Notes: generated by a model not told the origin, from the letters alone. Shown: positions 18,684 to 27,488, counted from the first letter of the stretch. The stretch is DNA of 64,000 bases from Bacteroides sp. UBA7333 (GCA_002471195.1 DKPN01000002.1:58397-122396); one strand, 5' to 3'. Numbers and translations are program-made.

Positions 18684-18833
18684 TTTTATTATAGCAGAAC
18701 CCGTTAGAAGCACTAAACAATCGCTTATCCGTATTGTTGTTATCATAAATATTATCCATTTTGCAAGAAATCCGTCCTATTTAACACCCATTATTGCAAA
18801 TGAGTTAATACGAACCTATAATTCCACAACGAT

Positions 18834-20009
18834 ATGAGAATAAAAGTATTAGTGGCATTCTTTGTGTTATCAGCCACACTGTTTGCACAAACTCCTCAAG
18901 TGTTTATTTCAGACAATGCTTATGCGGTAAATAAACGTTCATGGTATATTGGTGCCACAGGTGGCATGCCTTATGGATGGAGCAATTTCAGCTCTTTATC
19001 TGATGCGAAAACATACGTTGGATGGACTGTCGGAGGCTTTTTGGGCTATCAGTTCAATCCGGTATTTTCGCTCGAAGCATTTGGAAAAGCGGGGTATGTA
19101 AACTTAGGTCCAAGAGGATGTCAGCAGTTATCAATAGGGATTGAAAATGGACAATTTTATTATCCGGAATGTACTTCAAGATGCGATGGTTTCAATGATT
19201 TGAAAAGCAAAGTGCGGCTTCAACAATACGGCCTAAGAGCCAACATCAATGTATTAGGTTTCTTCCCATTAACCAAATATTCACGCCTAAGTATCGATTT
19301 ATCACCTGCCATTAGTGCCATGGGTACAAAAGCCACCATTAAGCGTACACAAACCAACGAAACACTGAAAAGTGAAGACCAAAATTGGCATGTTGCACTC
19401 GGTGGTGATATTGGTATTAACTACCTTATCGGAAAACATTTCGTTGTTGGTTTATATACAGGCATGGAATATTTAACAGGCAGCAAGTTTGACGGACTCC
19501 CCAAAAGCCATTATAAAAGCAATTACATCTGGGAAAGTGGTATAAAAATTGGGTGGCGATTTAGAGCAAGAAACAAAGTATCTAAAGTGATAGCCGTACA
19601 AGAAACCATTGTACCGATTGAAGTAGTTGAAGAGATTCCGATCGAAGTAGTAGTGGTTGAACCACAGCAGCCTAAAACCAATCCTCAGCCGCAAATCACA
19701 TTCCCGGTGATATATTTTCCATTTAATATTTCGATAATTGAACCCGAAGAAATAGCAAAAGTAAAAGAGATAGCCGATATATTGAAACAAAATCCTACCA
19801 TCAATATCTTAATAGAGGGCTATGCCGACAAAGTAGGAACACCCTATATCAATGAACTGATATCAACCAGAAGAGCAGAAGCTGTAAAAGCAATGCTCGT
19901 AAAAGATGGCATCGGTAGTAGCCGTATATCTACCATTGGTAAAGGAGTTGATGAAAATGCTTCATCCAACCATTTGGCACGCAAAGCAATAGTGATAAAA
20001 GCCTTATAA
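18834..20009 (+). CDS. OmpA-family outer membrane protein, first tandem copy
   Basis: This 391-residue protein has a cleavable signal peptide (to about LFAQ, residue 19) and an N-terminal beta-barrel region of ~220 residues. A valine/proline-rich linker follows (about residues 258-285). The C-terminal OmpA peptidoglycan-binding domain contains GYADKVGTPYINELISTRRA, in which the diaminopimelate-binding Asp and Arg are retained. It probably anchors the outer membrane to the cell wall. A paralogue follows after 28 bases. Confidence 0.85.
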   Translation: MRIKVLVAFFVLSATLFAQTPQVFISDNAYAVNKRSWYIGATGGMPYGWSNFSSLSDAKTYVGWTVGGFLGYQFNPVFSLEAFGKAGYVNLGPRGCQQLSIGIENGQFYYPECTSRCDGFNDLKSKVRLQQYGLRANINVLGFFPLTKYSRLSIDLSPAISAMGTKATIKRTQTNETLKSEDQNWHVALGGDIGINYLIGKHFVVGLYTGMEYLTGSKFDGLPKSHYKSNYIWESGIKIGWRFRARNKVSKVIAVQETIVPIEVVEEIPIEVVVVEPQQPKTNPQPQITFPVIYFPFNISIIEPEEIAKVKEIADILKQNPTINILIEGYADKVGTPYINELISTRRAEAVKAMLVKDGIGSSRISTIGKGVDENASSNHLARKAIVIKAL

Positions 20010-20037
20010 GTAGACTATTACTAATCACAATTACCAT

Positions 20038-21231
20038 ATGAAAAAGTTTATATACATATTACTCATTGTTTCGACCTTTGTGGTCGACATAGCAAGTGCG
20101 CAGGATATGGTGATCGGAAAGCCGCAGTATAGATATAAAAACCAATGGTATCTCGGAAAAGATGGTGGCATACCTTTTGGCGTGTCTAATTTCAGTTCAT
20201 TTGGTTCGGGAGATAATAAATGCGGATGGTCGGCCGGCATGTATGGAGGTTACTTTTTCAGCAATGCGTTTGCGCTCGAAGCATATATGCTTACCGGAAA
20301 AGTGAAGTTAACCTCACAAGACAAATACGCTAACCTCTGGTTGAGCGCCGATAATCAATGCTACACACACCAACCGCCCGAAGGTCAAAGCTGGCAATAC
20401 GCTAATCTAAGATCGTGTGTAAAACTCCAAATGTATGGATTGCGTACCAATATTAATCTATTGGGATTTATCAATCACCCGCGAGTAGATAGATGGATAA
20501 TAGGATTAATACCCCAAATATCACTGGTTGGAACAAAAGCCTATATATATAGTGTGAATCCTAACGAAAAAGTGATGAAGCATGGCACTCAATGGCATTT
20601 TGGCGCCGGAGGCAATATAAACGTGGGCTATAAGATAGCCAAACAATGGTCGTTAGCATTATATAGTGGAATCACCTATCTCACAGGTGCTCAAATGGAT
20701 CATATCCCACACAAAGCCTTTGGTAGTTCAAACAATTGGAAAACCACGAACTATATTTGGGAATGTGGGCTTCGCATCAACTATATATTCCGGCCTAAAC
20801 CACACTTAGTTAGAAAAGTTGAAAGCTATTTTGATGCAACAGTACGCCTTTTCGAAGGCGAACCGGTAAATGAAAAAATAGTAGAAGGCGCTACAGACCA
20901 AGGTATTCCCTACGAAATAGTAGAGTTTCCAATCATTGAATTCCCTACCAATGGTATAGAAATTGACAAATCGCAACAATCTAAAATGAAACGTATTGTT
21001 CGACAAATCAATCGTTCGAACCATAAAGGAATTAAAGTGACCGGTTATGCCAATGATGGAGAGTCTATCGAAGTAAATCGTAATAGAGCCTTACAACGAG
21101 CCAAAGCCATAAAGAATCTGTTAACTCAAGCCAACATTGATGAAACCCTCATCGAGATCGTTAACATAGATGATAACCAACTACAAAACAGTGGTAATAG
21201 GGTAATGATAGAGATGATAAAAGTGCAATAA
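20038..21231 (+). CDS. OmpA-like outer membrane protein, second tandem copy
   Basis: This 397-residue paralogue of the preceding protein shares WYLGKDGGIPFGVSNFSSF with the other copy's WYIGATGGMPYGWSNFSSL. It has a signal peptide ending near ASAQ and a similar barrel. The C-terminal OmpA domain is diverged: the peptidoglycan-binding segment reads GYANDGESIEVNRNRALQRA, with Asn where Asp normally sits. Peptidoglycan binding may be weakened. It is co-transcribed with copy one and ends before a strong terminator. Confidence 0.8.
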   Translation: MKKFIYILLIVSTFVVDIASAQDMVIGKPQYRYKNQWYLGKDGGIPFGVSNFSSFGSGDNKCGWSAGMYGGYFFSNAFALEAYMLTGKVKLTSQDKYANLWLSADNQCYTHQPPEGQSWQYANLRSCVKLQMYGLRTNINLLGFINHPRVDRWIIGLIPQISLVGTKAYIYSVNPNEKVMKHGTQWHFGAGGNINVGYKIAKQWSLALYSGITYLTGAQMDHIPHKAFGSSNNWKTTNYIWECGLRINYIFRPKPHLVRKVESYFDATVRLFEGEPVNEKIVEGATDQGIPYEIVEFPIIEFPTNGIEIDKSQQSKMKRIVRQINRSNHKGIKVTGYANDGESIEVNRNRALQRAKAIKNLLTQANIDETLIEIVNIDDNQLQNSGNRVMIEMIKVQ

Positions 21232-21239
21232 AACATCAT

Positions 21240-21283
21240 CTATAAGTAGTGCCAAACAATATGTTGTTTGGCACTACTTATAG
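21240..21283. terminator. Bidirectional terminator between the OmpA pair and mutS
   Basis: A perfect 20-bp stem (21240-21259 and 21264-21283) with a 4-base loop sits between convergent genes. Confidence 0.88.
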
Positions 21284-21284
21284 A

Positions 21285-23903
21285 CTATTTTCCTTTTACT
21301 ATTTTCTTAATATCATTGAGCTTATTCAAGGCTTCAATAGGAGTCAAATTATTGACATCAAGATTAAGTATTTCATCGCGAATCTGGCAAAGAATAGGAT
21401 CATCCAACTGAAAGAAACTTAGCTGCATACCTTCGCGCTGTTCGCTTACATCTGTCAACGATTTGCTCGATATATCTTGTTGTCGATTGTCAGTTTCGAG
21501 TTGTTTCAAAATATCGTTTGCACGTTTTACAATGCTCTTAGGCATTCCAGCCATCTTCGCTACGTGTATACCAAAAGAGTGTTCGCTTCCACCCCGTTCT
21601 AGTTTGCGCAAGAAGATCACTTTATTGTCTACCTCTTTCACCGATACATTATAATTCTTAATACGTTTAAACGATCGTTCCATTTCGTTTAACTCATGAT
21701 AATGAGTGGCAAATAAGGTACGCGCTTTTGCTTTAGGATGTTCATGAATGTGCTCTACAATGGCCCATGCAATACTGATACCATCATAAGTAGAAGTACC
21801 ACGTCCTAATTCATCAAAAAGAATCAAACTTCTATCGGATATGTTGTTCAAAATATCGGAAGCTTCGTTCATCTCGACCATAAAAGTAGACTCTCCTACC
21901 GAAATATTGTCGCTCGCCCCTACACGAGTAAAAACCTTGTCGACCAAACCAATACGTGCACTATCGGCAGGAACAAACGACCCGACTTGAGCCATTAAGG
22001 TGATTAATGCTGTTTGACGAAGCAAAGCCGACTTACCCGCCATATTAGGACCGGTAATAATAATAATTTGTTGCGAACTACTATCCAACAAAACATCATT
22101 TGCAATATACTTTTCGCCAATAGGCAGTTGTTTTTCAATGACAGGATGACGACCTTGACGAATATCCAATACATCGGAGTCATCAATCTGAGGACGTATA
22201 TAGTTGTTCGTTCGGGCCACATTGGCAAACGACAGTAAACAGTCTAACCGAGCGATTAAATTAGCGTTTACCTGAAGCGCAGGTATATATTCGGCCAACG
22301 AGAGTACTATATCATTGTACAAACGAGTTTCGAGTGATAAAATCTTATCTTCGGCACCCAAAATTTTCTCTTCATACTCTTTTAACTCTTGTGTAATGTA
22401 TCGTTCGGCATTCACCAATGTCTGCTTACGAATCCACTCTTGGGGTACTTTATCTTTGTGTATATTTCGCACTTCGATATAATAGCCGAAAACACTATTG
22501 AAAGCTATCTTCAAACTTGGAATACCGGTTATTTCGCTTTCGCGTTGTTGAATTTGCAATAGATAATCTTTTCCTGAGTATGCTATACGGCGCAACTCAT
22601 CGAGCTCTTCATTGACACCCTCTTTCATCACTCCCCCTTTATTGATTAACAAGGGAGGATCATTGTTTATTTCGCATTCAATACGTTCGCGTATGATGGG
22701 ACAAAGATTCAACTGTTCGCCAATCATGTTGAGGCTGGCATTATCGGCCGCCATACATGCTTCTTTGATAGGCGCAATGGCTTGCAATGCAATTTTCAGC
22801 TGTACCACCTCTCGAGGCGAAACACGTCCTACAGCCACTTTCGAAAGAATACGTTCTAAATCGCCTATACGCGAAAGCTCTTCTTCGATTAACTCCTTAA
22901 ATTCGGGTTTACGAAAAAAATACTCCACTACATTTAGTCGATCATTAATTGGTTTCTCATCCTTCAGCGGAAACACCATCCAACGTTTCAACAAACGCGC
23001 ACCCATTGGACTAATGGTTTTATCGATCACATCAATCAATGAGCTACCTCCTTCGTTCATGCTTCCAATGAGCTCTAAGCTACGCACTGTGAACTTATCC
23101 AATCGCACAAATTTATCTTCTTCGATACGTGCTAGTGAGGTAATGTGTGCCACTTGTGTATGTTGCGTCATATCAAGATATTGCAAAATGGCACCGGCAG
23201 CAATAATACCATGCGTCAAGTGTTCGACTCCAAAACCTTTTAAATTTTTTGTTTCAAAATGTTTTAAAAGACGTTCGCGAGCCGATGTTTCGGTAAAAAC
23301 CCAATCCTCTAGTTCGAAAGTAAAGAATTTAGTACCAAAGTTTCCTTCGAACATCAATCGTTTAGCACGTTCAAAAAGTATCTCTTTGGGAGCAAAGTTA
23401 TTGAGTAGTTTATCAATATAGTCGAAAGGCCCTTGAGCCGTTAAAAACTCGCCTGTTGATATATCTAAGAAGGCTACTCCGCATGTTGCTTTTCCAAAGT
23501 GAACAGCAGCCAAGAAGTTGTTTTCTTTGTAGTTAAGAATGTTATCATTGATAGATACCCCCGGAGTAACCAACTCGGTGATGCCACGTTTTACCAATTT
23601 TTTTGTTGCCTTCGGATCTTCTAATTGATCGCATATAGCTACACGTTTGCCGGCACGTACCAATTTGGGCAAATAGGTATCGAGTGCATGGTGAGGAAAA
23701 CCTGCCATTTCAATCGTTTTGCCTTTACCGTTGGCCCTTTTGGTTAGTGTTATCCCTAATATTTCGGAAGCAATAATCGCATCGGTCGAGTAGGTTTCAT
23801 AAAAGTCGCCACATCTGAACAGCATCACTGCATCAGGATGTTTCGATTTTAAGTCAATAAATTGCTTCATCATCGGGGTAAGCTCAATATCATTCATGCT
23901 CAC
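21285..23903 (-). CDS. mutS: DNA mismatch repair protein MutS
   Basis: This 872-residue protein recognises mismatches and recruits MutL. The N-terminal mismatch-contact motif is GDFYETY (the Phe-x-Glu pair), a connector and core follow, and the ATPase domain has Walker A GPNMAGKS, the signature STFMVEM and Walker B LILFDELGRGTSTYDG. The C-terminal tail is present. Full length, single gene, with a -7 box at 23953-23960. Confidence 0.97.
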   Translation of the reverse strand: MSMNDIELTPMMKQFIDLKSKHPDAVMLFRCGDFYETYSTDAIIASEILGITLTKRANGKGKTIEMAGFPHHALDTYLPKLVRAGKRVAICDQLEDPKATKKLVKRGITELVTPGVSINDNILNYKENNFLAAVHFGKATCGVAFLDISTGEFLTAQGPFDYIDKLLNNFAPKEILFERAKRLMFEGNFGTKFFTFELEDWVFTETSARERLLKHFETKNLKGFGVEHLTHGIIAAGAILQYLDMTQHTQVAHITSLARIEEDKFVRLDKFTVRSLELIGSMNEGGSSLIDVIDKTISPMGARLLKRWMVFPLKDEKPINDRLNVVEYFFRKPEFKELIEEELSRIGDLERILSKVAVGRVSPREVVQLKIALQAIAPIKEACMAADNASLNMIGEQLNLCPIIRERIECEINNDPPLLINKGGVMKEGVNEELDELRRIAYSGKDYLLQIQQRESEITGIPSLKIAFNSVFGYYIEVRNIHKDKVPQEWIRKQTLVNAERYITQELKEYEEKILGAEDKILSLETRLYNDIVLSLAEYIPALQVNANLIARLDCLLSFANVARTNNYIRPQIDDSDVLDIRQGRHPVIEKQLPIGEKYIANDVLLDSSSQQIIIITGPNMAGKSALLRQTALITLMAQVGSFVPADSARIGLVDKVFTRVGASDNISVGESTFMVEMNEASDILNNISDRSLILFDELGRGTSTYDGISIAWAIVEHIHEHPKAKARTLFATHYHELNEMERSFKRIKNYNVSVKEVDNKVIFLRKLERGGSEHSFGIHVAKMAGMPKSIVKRANDILKQLETDNRQQDISSKSLTDVSEQREGMQLSFFQLDDPILCQIRDEILNLDVNNLTPIEALNKLNDIKKIVKGK

Positions 23904-23952
23904 GTGTAGTATCTCCTTATATATTTATTCGATATTCTATTGATATAATAGG

Positions 23953-23960
23953 CAAATTTA
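23953..23960 (-). promoter_or_regulatory. -7 box for mutS
   Basis: TAAATTTG on the minus strand lies 49 bases before the start codon and matches TAnnTTTG. Confidence 0.45.
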
Positions 23961-24178
23961 GTTGAAAAATCCGAGTTATGAAATGCTCTCATTCAACATT
24001 CTATATATTTAAAATACGATGTGATTACTTTATCTTATTTACCACATAACTCTAAATGGGCATAGCAAGTCGAAATGTTAAATAGACTTCTAAATATTAA
24101 CAACAGGGGTTAAAGTGCTAACAAACCGCATAATTGTATTAAAGACTGTTATAAAACATACTTTTTTTCTTGTATTTC
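23961..24178. other. Intergenic region without recognisable gene
   Basis: This AT-rich spacer lies between the mutS promoter and the small-RNA promoter. I see no open frame with coding character and no strong hairpin. Confidence 0.5.
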
Positions 24179-24208
24179 TTGCAGGTATCCGAAAAAGCCG
24201 TACATTTG
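24179..24208 (+). promoter_or_regulatory. Strong promoter of a small RNA
   Basis: TTG (24179-24181), a 19-base spacer and TACATTTG (24201-24208) give the best full match to the Bacteroidetes promoter consensus in the window. No coding region follows before a terminator. Confidence 0.75.
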
Positions 24209-24212
24209 CAAT

Positions 24213-24278
24213 GTGTTTTTCATAGTATTAGATTTAAGGTTAACAAAGGTTGGAGTCAGGCGTGACTCCTTTTTTTTT
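24213..24278 (+). ncRNA. Small RNA, resembles Bacteroidales-1 RNA
   Basis: A short transcript of about 65 bases is bounded by a consensus promoter (24179-24208) and an intrinsic terminator (stem 24252-24258 / 24263-24269, nine T). The middle contains TAGATTTAAGGTTAACAAAG, which I recall as a widespread Bacteroidales sequence. The promoter-to-terminator layout matches the published description of the Bacteroidales-1 RNA motif; the family name is from memory and unverified. No gene is directly downstream in the same unit, so a trans-acting role is possible. Confidence 0.65.
24252..24278 (+). terminator. Terminator of the small RNA
   Basis: A GC-rich 7-bp stem with loop GGCG is followed by nine consecutive T. 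Confidence 0.88.
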
Positions 24279-24418
24279 GCCCCTACCCCAAATTCACTCT
24301 GCTAAATAATTATAATTGTCATTTTAATGACATAAAAACGTAACATCTCCTCCAAACATTTTTAATATCGGCTTGTTTTATTGTTATAAATTAAACCGAA
24401 AATTTAATCTCCAATTCT

Positions 24419-24619
24419 ATGGATAGAAAGTTGCATCGCCCGGAAGAAGTAAGGATGCGTCAATCCGAAAAAGACAGAAATCCTTATAGTGACAGTCAAG
24501 CATTGAAGCATATTGACTATAATAATGATGATTTCGATGGAGAAATTGAAGAGCGTGAAAAAGAAATTGAAGAAAGAAACGACACAGCCGGCGGTTTAGG
24601 CGCATGGGGTGGATCGTAA
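24419..24619 (+). CDS. Small acidic protein of unknown function
   Basis: This 66-residue open frame starts at an ATG and ends before an intrinsic terminator, which supports a real gene. The protein is hydrophilic and strongly charged, with an acidic middle (EEREKEIEERND) and a Gly-rich tail (GGLGAWGGS). It has no membrane segment and no domain I recognise. A TGTCAT/ATGACA palindrome lies 87 bases upstream (24317-24332). It is not part of an operon. Confidence 0.6.
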   Translation: MDRKLHRPEEVRMRQSEKDRNPYSDSQALKHIDYNNDDFDGEIEEREKEIEERNDTAGGLGAWGGS

Positions 24620-24644
24620 TTTTTAAGTTTTATATAAACTTACC

Positions 24645-24683
24645 AAAAGCGGGCCTGAAAGTATTCTTTTCAAGCCCGCTTTT
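24645..24683 (+). terminator. Terminator of the small acidic protein gene
   Basis: Arms 24645-24654 and 24674-24683 form a GC-rich stem with an inner TGAAA/TTTCA extension, followed by a T-rich run. Confidence 0.78.
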
Positions 24684-24790
24684 CCTTTTAAAAAGTGAAT
24701 TATACCAGAAAAATTAAATGCTAAGTGCGCTTAATAATCCTTGTATAATATCAAACTATAAACCTTTTTAAAAAATACAGCATTATCACA

Positions 24791-25000
24791 TCAGGAATCC
24801 TTATTCTCTTTCTTATATGATTTAAACCATCTATATCCTACGATACTCGTCCATGCAAAAGCAAACGCAGTAGAATATATAAAAGCATTTTTCATATCAA
24901 ATTTTCCCGAAATGAGTATACTGGTTATAAAATCTATGCAAACATAAAAAGGCATACATACTATAAATATAATCACTAATTTTACAATTTTAATTTTCAT
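24791..25000 (-). CDS. Small two-helix membrane protein, unknown
   Basis: The product is 69 residues with two predicted membrane helices (about residues 8-30 and 38-58) and a basic C-terminal tail ending KKENKDS. No family is recognised. It starts 3 bases after the stop of the 164-residue gene, so the two are almost certainly co-translated. Base composition is more AT-rich than neighbouring housekeeping genes, which suits accessory DNA. Confidence 0.55.
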   Translation of the reverse strand: MKIKIVKLVIIFIVCMPFYVCIDFITSILISGKFDMKNAFIYSTAFAFAWTSIVGYRWFKSYKKENKDS

Positions 25001-25003
25001 AAT

Positions 25004-25498
25004 TTACTTTAATGTTGAACACCCCCAATAAATACAACTACAAACCATTGTTTGAAAAAAACTTTTACACATCAAGATATTACTCTCGGAAAGCTCCGAC
25101 TGCTTTAGCACATTATTTATTTTTTCTGAATATGAAGGAATTTCATCCAATGGAATGTACATTGGAAACAATAATATAACATTCTTAATGAATATACTCA
25201 TAAATTTTGCATCTTCTTTTTTAAAACTTGCATCATCATAAAGAGAATGCTCTATTTGACTGAATACGGCATTTATATGCATTTCATTAGCCGATAGACT
25301 ATTTAATAATTTTATTATACGGTCAAAACATTGGCTTATTTTTTGTTTTAAAATTTGGTCCACATCTTTATATGGATAATTCAAATCTTTCAATGTTTGT
25401 TTATAGTCAGAATAGAAAAGTTGAAAATCGATTATACCATTTGATATATATTTTTTATTGTTATTCATCATAAATGCATTCAAAATTTCATTATGCAT
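25004..25498 (-). CDS. Hypothetical protein, 164 residues
   Basis: A 164-residue predicted helical, soluble protein with one hydrophobic stretch (FIKNVILLFPMYIPL) near residue 105 and a Cys-rich end (CKSFFQTMVCSCIYWGC). I recognise no domain. The frame is intact, and the next gene follows after 3 bases. An internal Met pair at residues 10-11 is an alternative start. The lysine/asparagine-rich composition and isolation between a pseudogene and a small membrane gene suggest acquired or fast-evolving DNA. Confidence 0.55.
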   Translation of the reverse strand: MHNEILNAFMMNNNKKYISNGIIDFQLFYSDYKQTLKDLNYPYKDVDQILKQKISQCFDRIIKLLNSLSANEMHINAVFSQIEHSLYDDASFKKEDAKFMSIFIKNVILLFPMYIPLDEIPSYSEKINNVLKQSELSESNILMCKSFFQTMVCSCIYWGCSTLK

Positions 25499-25572
25499 AT
25501 ATCCTATAGAGTCATGAAAAACCTCAGGTAAATTGTCACAAAAAAGGAATGAGGTAGTTGTATATAAATTAT

Positions 25573-26004
25573 TTACTCCTCGTTTTTTTCAATATTTACA
25601 TATTTATATTCAGAGAACCCAGCAACCTCTTTCGCTGCCTCTTCTTCCTCTGCCTCTTTTATTTCTTGTAACTATTCGTGATATAAGGTAGATGCAGCAG
25701 CACTAGTAAGCCATCCAAAAGGTCCACCAACAGCTTCCCTAAGACGATCTACCGCAGCTATTACAAGCCACTCTGTAGCCCCTGCAACATCCTCTTGAGA
25801 AATTCTAGTATTGATATTCTGATATCCTTCATTGATTTCAATAATATTTTCAATAAACCTATTTTGATATTCGTCAATCAATATTTCAGCATTGGCTTTT
25901 TCACCTTCAGTCTCTTCCTTTATAGAGACCTCAGGTTCATTATTTGAGCATGCTATGAATAAAAAAGAAGTCAGAAGTGTAAAAAATAGATTATAATTCC
26001 CCGT
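25573..26004 (-). pseudogene. Disrupted lipoprotein gene
   Basis: Read in one frame, this stretch encodes a lipoprotein-like N-terminus (LLTSFLFIAC, then SNNEPEVS), an acidic region, a segment IDEYQNRFIENIIEINEGYQ, and a Gly/Ala-rich hydrophobic end (FGWLTSAAASTLYHE). An in-frame TAG at 25672-25674 interrupts it. The same frame then continues for 32 acidic codons (LQEIKEAEEEEAAKEV onward) to a TAA at 25573-25575. No ATG, GTG or TTG precedes the lipobox; an ACG at 26002-26004 sits where a start would be expected. A -7 box remains at 26024-26031. Two point changes would restore a gene of about 144 codons. The family is not recognised. Confidence 0.6.
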
Positions 26005-26017
26005 ATTAAAAGTTAAT

Positions 26018-26058
26018 AATATGCAAATATATTAATATTATTAACATATTTGCATATT
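26018..26058. repeat. Inverted repeat at the disrupted lipoprotein promoter
   Basis: Perfect 13-bp arms (26018-26030 and 26046-26058) surround an AT-rich centre. The left arm contains the minus-strand -7 box TATATTTG (26024-26031), so this could be an operator or an AT-rich cruciform. Confidence 0.55.
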
Positions 26059-26252
26059 ACCTAAAAATTAAACATTTATGCGCATTGTTTAAAAATTAAA
26101 ATAAGTAAAAACAACTTTTATATTATAGAGCATCATTTTTGCTAAGAATATTTATCATTAGAACAATATTAATATCTAATTATACGAATACTTCATTCTT
26201 ATTAAATAATCCAATAATAACGACACGATTGGTTGTATCGTTTTACCATCAA
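26059..26252. other. AT-rich intergenic region
   Basis: No open frame with coding character is seen. Only a small hairpin near 26226-26241 (ACGAT with ATCGT) stands out before the tandem array. Confidence 0.4.
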
Positions 26253-26336
26253 TACATCTCCATGTAGCTATGCAATACACCCGCATCTAGCAAACCTCTA
26301 CACCTCCATGTAGTGTATCGATACATGGGGGTGTAG
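26253..26336. repeat. Four tandem 23-bp palindromic units (array B)
   Basis: Units start at 26253, 26276, 26299 and 26322, exactly 23 bases apart. Each begins TACA, has a 6-base centre and ends TGTA or TCTA followed by G. Units three and four also pair with each other (26294-26312 with 26322-26340). The array lies just past the 3' end of the EamA-transporter gene and could double as its terminator. Confidence 0.83.
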
Positions 26337-26365
26337 AGGTAAGCCAAAGCTCAATAGAGAGGCAA

Positions 26366-27316
26366 TTATTTAGCGGTTTGTTTGCGTACTGCCATAGAAC
26401 TGATGTACACACCTAGTAAAATGATGATAATGGCTACCGGCTGATCCCAATACAACTTATCCATTTTGAAAATAATGGCAAGGATAGTGGCCAAAACAGG
26501 TATCAAATTTTGATACATCGACACCAGTTGATGCCCTATTTTCTTGATAGATTGCGGAATGAGCAAGAACGATATAAAAGAGGGGAATACAATAATACAT
26601 AGCAATATTAATATAGCATCGACATTAGGATGGTGCAGCAAGGGTGCTTTACCTAAAAATACAATGCCCAATGGAATAGCACCGATCGAAGCAGCTAAAA
26701 AAACCCAACGCAATAACGAAACCGGATGATACTTGTTGGAGCAATTGCGCATAGAAAACAGATAGTAAGCATACGCCACTGCACTAATGGCCGCAAACAG
26801 ATTGCCCAACATATCGCGACCGGTTCCGGCTCCTTTTTTACCTATTAAGATCAGGAAGATAGCACCTGCAATCGAAAGAAACAACCCAAAGGCATTCATA
26901 GCCGAAATCTTTGTCTTATCTACTAGAATAGAGATGAGTACTACCAAAATGGGAGGTGTAGTCATGATAATAGAAACATCGATCACAGAGCTATATTGAA
27001 GAGCCAGATTAAAAAATACCATGAAAGGAAACAACCCCAACAAACCACTAAAAAAAATGGTGAGTCGATCGGTTTTATCAATGGCACTGTTTCTTATAAA
27101 AAAGGAGGTAATCCAAAACAATAGCATCGCTCCTACAATACGAAAAAAGGTGGCATCGAAACCATCCATCCAACGCGGCATCATGTACTTGAGCATGATG
27201 AAGTTGAAGCTGAAAAACACAGTAGCTATAAACATCAACAAATGCCCTTTTGCAAATTCACGATCTTTCATAAACGTTTTTTTAAAACCTAAAAGCGGGT
27301 TATTTATTAAAAACAT
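26366..27316 (-). CDS. DMT-superfamily transporter (EamA domain)
   Basis: This is a 316-residue protein with ten hydrophobic segments arranged as two five-helix EamA repeats (LLMFIATVFFSFNFIMLKYMM; later ISFLLIPQSIKKIGHQLVSMYQNLIPV). Members export amino acids or other metabolites; the substrate is unknown. Translation may instead start at the ATG at 27271 (MKDREFAKG), giving 301 residues, which fits the usual N-terminus better. The gene is divergent from leuS. Confidence 0.82.
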   Translation of the reverse strand: MFLINNPLLGFKKTFMKDREFAKGHLLMFIATVFFSFNFIMLKYMMPRWMDGFDATFFRIVGAMLLFWITSFFIRNSAIDKTDRLTIFFSGLLGLFPFMVFFNLALQYSSVIDVSIIMTTPPILVVLISILVDKTKISAMNAFGLFLSIAGAIFLILIGKKGAGTGRDMLGNLFAAISAVAYAYYLFSMRNCSNKYHPVSLLRWVFLAASIGAIPLGIVFLGKAPLLHHPNVDAILILLCIIVFPSFISFLLIPQSIKKIGHQLVSMYQNLIPVLATILAIIFKMDKLYWDQPVAIIIILLGVYISSMAVRKQTAK

Positions 27317-27426
27317 TGAAATGATACTTTTGTTTCGGACGATTTAATTTGAGAAAAGAGCTTCTTTTTTAAATAAATGAGCATGAAAAAGCATTGTGTA
27401 CATCTTATAATGTGAAAATATTGATG

Positions 27427-27434
27427 TATTTTTG
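27427..27434 (+). promoter_or_regulatory. -7 box for leuS
   Basis: TATTTTTG matches TAnnTTTG and lies 54 bases before the leuS start codon. Confidence 0.5.
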
Positions 27435-27488
27435 TCGTAATTATCAGTCAGAATATAATAAATCACTATAAACAAAAGGATTATCGCT

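Noticed and set aside
22612..23421. 269-codon plus-strand frame inside mutS
   Set aside because: It mirrors mutS codons; serine-rich, low-information translation typical of a shadow frame.
23904..26365. Prophage or insertion sequence in the accessory stretch
   Set aside because: No transposase, integrase, structural phage gene, target-site duplication or tRNA attachment site was seen.
27324..27331. TACTTTTG as promoter of the EamA gene
   Set aside because: It points away from that gene (plus strand). It could be a distal leuS promoter, but a closer box exists at 27427.
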